This document shows, one piece after another, positions 15,368 through 21,895 of a stretch of 34,526 nucleotides of DNA (the stretch's first letter is position 1; each line of letters opens with the position of its first letter). The notes under the pieces are model-generated. The model did not search any database, was not told the DNA's origin, and saw nothing but the letters and a program-made list of their open reading frames with translations. A program made the translations under genes and the position numbers. Source of the stretch: Terriglobia bacterium (GTDB lineage Bacteria; Acidobacteriota; Terriglobia; UBA7540); assembly GCA_030038235.1 (NCBI GenBank), contig JASHPE010000121.1, forward strand, positions 1 through 34,526, in the 5' to 3' direction.

Positions 15368-15899
15368 CAAGTCAGCCATCAGGCGTCAGCCATCAGCCCT
15401 CGGCAATCAGACATGAGCAATTGTCGATCAGCAAAGGCTAAAGGCTGAAAGCTGAGGGCTGAAGGCTGACCGCTGCCAAACGGTTTTGAGGGCCTTCGAG
15501 GGCTAAGTTATTGAATAAACTGCGAAAATAAATTTCTCACTTTTCTCGCTTTTCCCCACTGTCCCACCGGGAGGTGCTAGGCTCGAAGCATGCTGAAACG
15601 GAGTTCACAAGGTGCAGCCGCCATCCGGCCGTTGAAGACGGACAAGAGCCGCTCGCCGGATGTCGTATTCGGCGTCCGTAGCCCAGGAACAGCGCCTACG
15701 GCAGGCGTCGCGGTAGTCGCGTCCAGCCCGGAAAGGGACCCCTCCCCCCATAAAAATTGCACAATTTCGCAAAACGAAGCTAAGGCAACCCATGTAGAAT
15801 GAACAAAACAGTCCAAAAAACGAAGCTAAACGAAGCTACGGAGATGGGCGACAAGTCCTTTAGACCACCAATCGACGAGAAAGCTGTGGAAACGAACCG
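15368..15899. other. Long intergenic stretch with no convincing gene
   Basis: 532 bases. It holds the repeat at 15370-15476 and an AT-rich run near 15500-15545 (taagttattgaataaactgcgaaaataaattt). Two overlapping weak ORFs lie at 15590-15802 (plus) and 15577-15816 (minus). There is also a short inverted repeat, CCGTAG 15676-15681 with CTACGG 15696-15701, and repeated cgaagcta motifs near 15773-15837. No start with a good ribosome binding site or recognisable protein was found in it. It is probably a mixture of repeat remnants and the promoter for the next gene. Confidence 0.5.
15370..15476. repeat. Short-period inverted intergenic repeat (GCTGAAA type, copy 1)
   Basis: The first half has gtcagccatcag units (twice); the second half has aggctgaaagctgagggctgaaggctgac units with a 7-base period (gctgaaa). 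GTCAGCCATCAGCC-like stretches near 15371-15395 can pair with GGCTGAAGGCTGAC near 15458-15470. The same unit occurs at 18052-18184. Confidence 0.7.
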
Positions 15900-16835
15900 A
15901 TGCCGTCGTCCGCAGGCCAAATCAGGACACTATCGACCCTTGGAGTTGAGTTGAAGAGAAGCACAGTAGCAACGGTCCACGCGGCCTCCAAGTCCGACAC
16001 TGACGGGCGCTCAGGCAGCACGCCCATGCGTGAGGCGCGCTTCGCCTTCGGCCGCAATTGGCGCGCATTTCTGAGCGTGCTCGACGAAGGCCGCATCGAG
16101 CAAGCGTGCATATCGCTCAAAGGCATGCTTCAAGTGGACACCCTCAGTGGCAGATCGTTTCTGGATGCAGGCTCGGGCAGCGGACTGTTCTCGCTGGCGG
16201 CGGCCAGGCTGGGCGCCGCGCCGGTTCACTCCTTCGACTACGACGCGGGAAGCGTGGCTTGCACCGAAGAAGTGAAGCGCCGTTACGCGCCGCAGTTCGC
16301 AGGCTGGACGATCGAGCCGGGCAGCGTCCTCGATCAGGACTACGTCGCCCGCCTTGGCGCGTTCGATGTGGTCTATTCCTGGGGTGTCTTGCATCACACG
16401 GGAAGTCTCGATCGAGCGATGGAGATCGTTTGCACTGCCGTCGCTCCGGGAGGCAAGCTCTTCATCGCGCTCTACGATGATCGCGGCTGGGCCTCGCGCG
16501 CTTGGGTGCCCGTAAAGCGGCTTTACGTGAGCAGCCGGCTGGGCGCGGCGCTGGTGGCGGGTTTCTTCGTGCCGCTGTTCGTCGCCAAGGGCCTGCTGGA
16601 CGACCTCGGTCATGGGCGGAATCCTTTCGCGCGCTATCGCGAATATCGTAAGCTGCGCGGCATGTCGATTGTTCACGATTGGCTCGATTGGCTGGGCGGA
16701 TACCCCTTTGAGGTGGCCACGCCACAGCGGGTGATCGACTTTTACGCGCCGCGCGGATTCCGTCTGGCCAAGATCAAGCGCGGGTACGGACGCGATCGCA
16801 ACAATGAGTTTGTCTTCGTGAAAGAGATGCAGTGA
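15900..16835 (+). CDS. SAM-dependent methyltransferase
   Basis: 311 residues from ATG 15900. The start is uncertain: conserved sequence begins only at about residue 43 (MREARFAFGRNWRAFL), and ATG 16026 would start exactly there. SAM motif I is SFLDAGSGSGLFSLAAARLGA (~85-105), and the acidic loop after it is VHSFDYDAGSVACTEEV. A later VVYSWGVLHHTGSLDRAMEI matches the post-motif region of methyltransferases. The C-terminal part has a hydrophobic stretch (LGAALVAGFFVPLFVAKGLL), suggesting membrane attachment, and a Tyr/Arg-rich region. Such proteins are common in exopolysaccharide and O-antigen clusters, where they methylate sugars. The substrate is not known. The gene is followed by an inverted repeat at 16854-16990. 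Confidence 0.85.
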   Translation: MPSSAGQIRTLSTLGVELKRSTVATVHAASKSDTDGRSGSTPMREARFAFGRNWRAFLSVLDEGRIEQACISLKGMLQVDTLSGRSFLDAGSGSGLFSLAAARLGAAPVHSFDYDAGSVACTEEVKRRYAPQFAGWTIEPGSVLDQDYVARLGAFDVVYSWGVLHHTGSLDRAMEIVCTAVAPGGKLFIALYDDRGWASRAWVPVKRLYVSSRLGAALVAGFFVPLFVAKGLLDDLGHGRNPFARYREYRKLRGMSIVHDWLDWLGGYPFEVATPQRVIDFYAPRGFRLAKIKRGYGRDRNNEFVFVKEMQ

Positions 16836-16853
16836 AGTTGCTGGTTTATGCCA

Positions 16854-16990
16854 CAGTCCGTTGTCCGTAGTCCGTTGTCAGTCGCCCCTTGTCCGTTCGT
16901 CGATCGTAGTTCGTCGTTTATGTGATTTACGAACAACGCAGTACGAGCTACGGACCTAGAGCAACGGACAACTGACAACGGACGACGGAC
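16854..16990. repeat. Short-period inverted intergenic repeat (GTCCGTT type)
   Basis: The left half (16855-16919) is built from gtccgttgtccgtagtccgttgtc-like units of seven bases. The right half (16926-16990) contains the reverse complements: cggacctagagcaacggacaactgacaacggacgacggac. The two halves can form a long imperfect hairpin with a loop around 16920. It ends five bases before the ATG of the glycosyltransferase, so it would lie in its 5' leader. Confidence 0.82.
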
Positions 16991-16995
16991 TATCT

Positions 16996-18042
16996 ATGGA
17001 ATCTTCCGTTGCTCATCCCGCTTGCGGCCTTGCTTGCGGCCTTGTGGCCTCATCCGCGCGATCGTATCGCGTGCTGGTGGTTACGAACCTCTGGCCAAGC
17101 GACCACGATCCCGGATACGGCAGCTTTGTGAAGGCGCAGATGGATTCGTTGCGCGCGTTCGGGGTTGACTACGACGTGGTATTCGTCAACGGCCGCGAGT
17201 CGCGGCTGAATTATCTGCGCGGCGTCTTTCAGCTACGGAAACGTCTCAAAGCGCAACGCTACGACCTGATTCACGCTCACTTCGGAGTCTCAGGCTGGGT
17301 CGCACGGTTCCAGCGTCAAGTGCCGCTGGTGGTGTCGCTTATGGGCGACGATGTGCTCGGCCAATCCGATTGCCAAGGCCACATTACGCCGGTCGGGCGC
17401 TTCTTCCAGGCCTCCACGCGAAGGCTCGCACGGCGAGCCGACGCCGTGATCGTCAAGAGCCGTCAGATGAAGGATCGTCTCGGACTCAAATCCGCCCACG
17501 TGATTCCGAATGGCGTCGATCTGCAGCTCTTTCAGCCCATGGATCCGGGCGAGGCGCGCAGCGCGCTGGGGCTTGATCCCGCGCGCAAGTACGTCATTTT
17601 TCCTTACGAGCGCGGCGTGGCTGTGAAGCGATTCGATCTGGTAGATGAAGCGGTTCGCGTCGCCCGCTCCCAGGCGCCCGAACTCGAGATTCTCCAGGTT
17701 TCGGGCGTGCCGCGGCAGCGCATGCCGCTTTACATGAACGCGGCCGACATGCTTGTGCTGGCCTCGTACACCGAAGGGTCGCCGAATTCGGTCAAGGAAG
17801 CGATGGCGGTGAATCTTCCGGTCATTTCGGTGGGCGTTGGGGATGTAGCGGAGGTGATCGGCGGGACCGACGGATGCTTCATAGTGCCGGCGCGCGCGGA
17901 GGCGATCGCAGCGCGCATCGTAGAGGTCAGCCGTCGAGCCACGCGCACCAACGGACGCGATCGAATCGTTGCGGAGTACAGCGAGGAAGCTATTGGTCGA
18001 AGGATTGTTGGCGTATATGCAAGCGTGACGCGTGGACAGTAA
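16996..18042 (+). CDS. Glycosyltransferase family 4 (GT-B fold)
   Basis: 348 residues from ATG 16996. The N-terminal fold starts with YRVLVVTNLWPSDHDPGYGSFV (~24-45), and the acceptor-side block is YDLIHAHFG (~89-97). The GT4 donor-binding region has HVIPNGVDLQLFQP (~168-181). The EX7E catalytic pattern is visible as E260-GSPNSVK-E268 in YTEGSPNSVKEAMA, followed by NLPVISVGVGDVAEVI. It transfers a sugar from a nucleotide donor to a glycan acceptor at the cytoplasmic face. The specific sugar cannot be told. The first codons contain a small direct duplication (CGLACGL; the DNA is cttgcggc repeated), and the true start could be a little further in. It is separated by repeats from both neighbours. 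Confidence 0.9.
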   Translation: MESSVAHPACGLACGLVASSARSYRVLVVTNLWPSDHDPGYGSFVKAQMDSLRAFGVDYDVVFVNGRESRLNYLRGVFQLRKRLKAQRYDLIHAHFGVSGWVARFQRQVPLVVSLMGDDVLGQSDCQGHITPVGRFFQASTRRLARRADAVIVKSRQMKDRLGLKSAHVIPNGVDLQLFQPMDPGEARSALGLDPARKYVIFPYERGVAVKRFDLVDEAVRVARSQAPELEILQVSGVPRQRMPLYMNAADMLVLASYTEGSPNSVKEAMAVNLPVISVGVGDVAEVIGGTDGCFIVPARAEAIAARIVEVSRRATRTNGRDRIVAEYSEEAIGRRIVGVYASVTRGQ

Positions 18043-18051
18043 TCCGTCGCG

Positions 18052-18184
18052 CCGTCAGCCATCAGCCGTCATCTGTCAGCAAGAGCCGACACACTGGAAG
18101 GTAAGTGCTGAAAGCTGATGGTTGACAGCTCATTGCTAATGGCTGATTGCTGAAAGCTGACGGCTGAAAGCTGAAAGCTGGACA
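18052..18184. repeat. Short-period inverted intergenic repeat (GCTGAAA type, copy 2)
   Basis: The left part is gtcagccatcagccgtcatctgtcagc (about 18054-18080). The right part runs from about 18107 to 18180 with many gctgaaagctgatgg, ggctgattgctgaaagctgacggctgaaagctg units on a seven-base period. It lies between the convergent glycosyltransferase and asparagine synthase genes and may terminate both. It shares the unit with 15370-15476. Confidence 0.8.
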
Positions 18185-18187
18185 GTG

Positions 18188-20155
18188 CTACCTCCAATGT
18201 TCAAGCCACGCCTGAAACATCAGTACAGCCCAAAGAGCGTCCGGACAGTTGACATCCCCATTGAGATGCTCCCGCCACAGGCGCCGAACGGGCGCCGGCC
18301 GCAGGAAGCCTTCGCGCCGCAGCCGGTCCGCATCGAGCAGCGATTCGGCCCATTCACGCAATGGACCTCTGATCCAGACTCCGACCGGAACGGCGAAACC
18401 CATCTTGGGGCGCTCCACGATGCTCTCCGGAACGTAGCGGTACAGCACCTGGCGCAGAAGCCACTTGCCCTTGCCGTCGCGAATCTTGAATTCCACGGGC
18501 ACACGGGCGGCGAACTCCACCACGTGATGGTCGAGGATTGGGACGCGCGCCTCCAGGCTGACGGCCATGCTGGCGCGGTCCACCTTGGTGAGGATGTCGT
18601 CGCTGAGGTACATGAGCGCATCGTTCGCCATCATGCGCGCCGAGAGATTGGAAAGCGCCGGCCGCAGCGACGCGTCGGTGAAGACAGTCGATGGCTCGCG
18701 CGCGTCAATCACCACCGACTCCGGGCGATCCCAATGCGTCGAGAATGCGCGATGGAGATCGGAAATATCGGCGACGCGCAACGCTTGCGCCGCTTTATGG
18801 ATTCTTTGGCCGCCCGTGCCTCGCCCAGTGAACTCGGGCGCGATGCGGCGTCCGCGCAGAATGCGATTGTAGGCACCTGCGGGGAGCAACGTGGCGCCGC
18901 CGGCGATCGCCCGTCGCAACGGATGGGGGAATCGGCGGATGCGCTCCCAGAGCGCCGGCCCGCTGGAGTAATAATTGTAGCCGCCGAGAAGCTCGTCGCC
19001 GCCGTCGCCGGAAAGGCTGACGGTAACCATTTGCCTCGCCAGTGCGGAGACCAGATGGGTTGGAATTCCCGAGGAGTCGGCGAAGGGCTCGTCATACATC
19101 GTCGCGAGCTTGGGAATCACAGCGCGCGCTTCTTCCGGCGTCACCACCAGCTCGTGGTGGTCGGTGTGCAGATGCTCCGCCACGCGCCGCGCGTGTGTTG
19201 CCTCGTTGAAATCGGCCTCGAGAAATCCGATCGTGAACGTCTTCACCGGACGCGTGCTCTGGGCTTGCATCAAGGCCACGACAGTGGAGGAATCAACGCC
19301 GCCGGAAAGGAACGCGCCCAGCGGGACGTCAGCGACCATGCGCAGGCGAATCGATTCGCGCAACAGTTTTTCGAGTTCGAATTGCGCCTCTTCCGGCGAA
19401 CCCACGAAGGGCTCACTCTCGCCCTGCTCCGCCACTTCGCCGTACGACCAGTAAGGCTGCGGACGCGCCCCGTCGGGAGCGCTTGTACTGCCGCAGGCGA
19501 AAGCGATCATACATCCCGGCGGCAGCTTGGCGAGGCCCCGATAGATGCAATAGGGAGCGGGAATGTAGGTGTGGCGCAGCAGGAGCGTCAGAGTGTTGTG
19601 ATCGATCGCCGGCGCGAAGCCGGGATAAGCTCTCATCGCCTTCAACTCGGAAGCGAACAGCAGCACATGCTTGCCGTCAACGTCGCCGAAGCCATAGTAG
19701 AGCGGCTTGATTCCCAGGCGGTCACGAAGCAAATGCAGCACGCGATCGCGTCCGTCCCACACTGCGAAGGCGAACATGCCGCGGAAACGCCGCACCGAAG
19801 CCTCCACGCCCCACTGCTCGATCGCAGCCAGAATGACCTCGGTGTCCGAGTGGCCGCGGAATCGATGGCCGAGCGATTCCAACTCGGCGCGCAGTTCGGC
19901 GAAGTTGTAGACCTCGCCGTTGAAGACGATGACGTACCGGCCCGATTCCGAGCACATGGGCTGGTGTCCGGCAGGCGAAAGGTCGATGATGGAGAGGCGG
20001 CGGAATCCGAGCCCTACGCCGACGTCGGGGTCGGCCCAATAGCCCGCGTCGTCCGGACCCCGATGCGCGAGCTGGTCGGCCATGCGACGCGCACGACTCT
20101 GAAGTTCGGCGCCGTCAGCCGCTCGAAATTGGACGAATCCTGCAATGCCGCACAT
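18188..20155 (-). CDS. asnB: Asparagine synthase (glutamine-hydrolysing) / amidotransferase
   Basis: 655 residues, ATG 20155 to TAG 18188. The N-terminal class II glutaminase has the nucleophile Cys2 (MCGIAGF), then HRGPDDAGYW (31-40) and VFNGEVYNFAELR (77-89). The C-terminal synthetase has the ATP-pyrophosphatase loop SGGVDSS (284-290), VSLSGDGGDELLGGYNYY and KVDRASMAVSLEARVPILDH. It transfers ammonia from glutamine to an activated carboxylate. Paralogues within polysaccharide clusters probably amidate sugar acids or glycan precursors instead of making free asparagine. It runs opposite to all neighbouring cluster genes, so it has its own promoter within 20156-20329. Function as asparagine synthase proper versus glycan amidotransferase cannot be separated from sequence. 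Confidence 0.95.
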   Translation of the reverse strand: MCGIAGFVQFRAADGAELQSRARRMADQLAHRGPDDAGYWADPDVGVGLGFRRLSIIDLSPAGHQPMCSESGRYVIVFNGEVYNFAELRAELESLGHRFRGHSDTEVILAAIEQWGVEASVRRFRGMFAFAVWDGRDRVLHLLRDRLGIKPLYYGFGDVDGKHVLLFASELKAMRAYPGFAPAIDHNTLTLLLRHTYIPAPYCIYRGLAKLPPGCMIAFACGSTSAPDGARPQPYWSYGEVAEQGESEPFVGSPEEAQFELEKLLRESIRLRMVADVPLGAFLSGGVDSSTVVALMQAQSTRPVKTFTIGFLEADFNEATHARRVAEHLHTDHHELVVTPEEARAVIPKLATMYDEPFADSSGIPTHLVSALARQMVTVSLSGDGGDELLGGYNYYSSGPALWERIRRFPHPLRRAIAGGATLLPAGAYNRILRGRRIAPEFTGRGTGGQRIHKAAQALRVADISDLHRAFSTHWDRPESVVIDAREPSTVFTDASLRPALSNLSARMMANDALMYLSDDILTKVDRASMAVSLEARVPILDHHVVEFAARVPVEFKIRDGKGKWLLRQVLYRYVPESIVERPKMGFAVPVGVWIRGPLREWAESLLDADRLRREGFLRPAPVRRLWREHLNGDVNCPDALWAVLMFQAWLEHWR

Positions 20156-20222
20156 AGTCGAGTCCAGGAGCCTTAGATTGCTTCCGGCGCTGGAATATAG
20201 GCATTGTATCTGAACGATGAAT

Positions 20223-20329
20223 TCAGAAACCAGAAGTCAGGAGTCTGAAGTATGACGTATGAAACCCCGAAAGCGAGGCCTTCACACTTCATACTTCAGA
20301 CTTCGGACTTCTGACTTGCGTCTTCTGAC
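20223..20329. repeat. Short-period inverted intergenic repeat (TCAGAAG/TCTGAAG type)
   Basis: The left half is cagaaaccagaagtcaggagtctgaagtatgacgtatgaa (20224-20262). The right half is ttcacacttcatacttcagacttcggacttctgac (about 20281-20315), its near reverse complement. The repeat ends right before the ATG of the plus-strand gene at 20330 and lies in the shared promoter region of the divergent asnB. Confidence 0.82.
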
Positions 20330-21469
20330 ATGCCTGATCGCGACGCGCTCTTCCATGCTGCTGAACGTTTGCATGCACACCTTTCTGCGCGTTACTTGAA
20401 GGACGGCTTATTGCGCGGGCCCGATCCCGGCGTCAGGTGGAATCTGCGCGTGTGGCGATTCGCAAAGAGCGCCCTGCCATTCCTGCCGTGGCACGATAAC
20501 CATGTTTTCATTCAATCGCAGGGATACTGGATTCTTGCCAACTGGATGCTCTACGAGTCGACGGGCGAGCGGCGCTTCCGCACCCTTGCGGAGCAAGCTA
20601 CGGATGCCCTGCTTCGCATCCAGACTCCGCAGGGCTGCTGGCGCTATCCGTTGCCTGAGCGCCGGCACCTGGTAGCGACGGTCGAGGGCAACTGGGGAGC
20701 GATCGGGCTTCTGGCGAGTTTTGCCCGCGAGCCCAGGCCGGAGTGGCTCAGTGGCGCCGAGCGCTGGCACAACTATCTCACGGAGACAATCGGCTTTCAG
20801 CAGCACTCGTCCGGCAAGGCCATCAACTATTTCGATCGTCCGCGCGGGAAGATTCCCAACAACTCCGTGGAGGCTGCCTGGCTGTTCTTGCGATTGTGGA
20901 AGGCGGGCGGCGATCAGAATCTTCTCGCAGACGTGGACGCGATGCTGGAGTTTGTGGCCGCCGCGCAGCTTCCGAACGGCGAACTGCCGTACATCGTCGA
21001 TGGACCCTACGAGCGCGGGCGGGATCACTACCTGTGCTTTCAGTACAACGCCTTCGAATTCCTGAAGCTAGCCTGGAGCGAGCGGCTGCGGTCCACCGCC
21101 AGCACACGCAGGATCCTTCCGGGCCTTGCTCGCTTCCTCGCGGGCGGTGTGAGGACCAACGGCAGCAGCGCCGAGGACTGTTTCCACGTCGCGTCGGGCC
21201 CGGAAGTCGACTTTTACACTGCTGTTCTCGCCGCAGCGCTCCGGGAGGCCCAGAGCCTGGGGCTGCTCGATCACGTTGACTTGGCTGATCGATCTTATGC
21301 GCGTGTGCTCGATCGTCAGCGGCCTGACGGCAGCTTTGCCTTCTCGACCGGCGATTGGCGAGTCCTGAGCGACGAGAGATCGTATCCGCGCCAGTCGGTG
21401 ATGACGCTGTTTCACTTGCTTTACGGCTGCGGCCTGGGCAACGGTTTTGGCAGGTCACTCGACGCCTGA
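20330..21469 (+). CDS. Predicted alpha/alpha-barrel protein of unknown activity, polysaccharide-region
   Basis: 379 residues from ATG 20330. The protein has repeated helix-turn-helix units with aromatic and Gln/Asn-rich turns: RIQTPQGCWRYPLPERR, AAQLPNGELPYIVDGPYER, and DRQRPDGSFAFSTGDW. This periodicity resembles (alpha/alpha)6 barrels, as in terpenoid cyclase-like and glycoside hydrolase/lyase or epimerase folds. No signal peptide or catalytic acid pair is recognised. Two motifs, HNYLTETIGF and YLCFQYNAFEFLKLAWSE, mark the central part. Its position beside glycan genes suggests action on a polysaccharide intermediate, but the true function is unknown. A hairpin repeat immediately precedes it. 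Confidence 0.72.
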   Translation: MPDRDALFHAAERLHAHLSARYLKDGLLRGPDPGVRWNLRVWRFAKSALPFLPWHDNHVFIQSQGYWILANWMLYESTGERRFRTLAEQATDALLRIQTPQGCWRYPLPERRHLVATVEGNWGAIGLLASFAREPRPEWLSGAERWHNYLTETIGFQQHSSGKAINYFDRPRGKIPNNSVEAAWLFLRLWKAGGDQNLLADVDAMLEFVAAAQLPNGELPYIVDGPYERGRDHYLCFQYNAFEFLKLAWSERLRSTASTRRILPGLARFLAGGVRTNGSSAEDCFHVASGPEVDFYTAVLAAALREAQSLGLLDHVDLADRSYARVLDRQRPDGSFAFSTGDWRVLSDERSYPRQSVMTLFHLLYGCGLGNGFGRSLDA

Positions 21470-21895
21470 GCCCGGCACTTGGCGGCTGCGCAGAGCCGTG
21501 CTCATGTAACGGGATCGCGCCGTACATCACTACTTGGGGTGTGTGCGATGATGTCGAGCAGAATGTAGGTGTCGTCCGGGATGCGAAAGTAGAACCGCCA
21601 GTCGCGGGTAACGCGGGCCTGCCAGTGGCCTTCGCGCTCGGAAGTCGGAAATTCCGGCTTCCTCAATGAACGCTAGCCCGTGCTGCGAAGGCTGTCAAGC
21701 GGCTACTGGGTCAAAAGGAATCACCACCTGATGGCAGAATTTGTGGTTCCGAAGCGCAGTGCCGGTGTTACAATGCCGTTGTTGTCCCGCGCTGCCACGA
21801 TTCAATGCCAGCTTAAGGCAGGGTGCGGCCCTTCGGCTGCGCCTGGCATTGTAATCTCTCCGACCCGGAGCGGGGTTGCGGCCGGGGAATATCCG
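21470..21895. other. Intergenic region upstream of the kinase gene
   Basis: About 426 bases. It contains the toxin remnant at 21502-21672. A TTACAAT sequence (21768-21774) resembles a -10 element for the kinase, but no good -35 element is at the right distance. No other gene was recognised. Confidence 0.45.
21502..21672 (-). pseudogene. Broken RelE/HigB-type toxin fragment
   Basis: On the minus strand the frame from 21672 down to the TGA at 21502-21504 gives 56 codons. It contains EREGHWQARVTRDWRFYFRI (a long match to the toxin core), then PDDTYILLDIIAHTP. That pattern is typical of the C-terminal half of RelE/HigB/ParE-family toxins (W-x-A-R-V...DWRFYFR). An in-frame TAG lies at 21673-21675, just ahead of the visible region, and no N-terminal half is found in any frame. 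No antitoxin gene is adjacent. The gene is therefore most likely a degraded toxin fragment. Recognition rests on one motif block. Confidence 0.6.

Noticed and set aside
15590..15802. Small plus-strand ORF and the overlapping minus-strand ORF at 15577-15816
   Set aside because: No ribosome binding site, no recognisable domain, and located in a repeat-rich gap.
15370..18184. CRISPR array
   Set aside because: Units are only 7-8 bases, degenerate and without unique spacers of constant length; no cas genes are present.
18185..20176. Long plus-strand ORF of 663 codons opposite asnB
   Set aside because: It mirrors a clearly functional asparagine synthase on the other strand; its protein is Arg/His/Gln-rich without any domain, as is typical of antisense frames in GC-rich DNA.
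21680..21895. N-terminal extension of the kinase
   Set aside because: The zinc-ribbon proteins of this type start at the MTCPVC-like sequence; the upstream 72 codons have no pattern.
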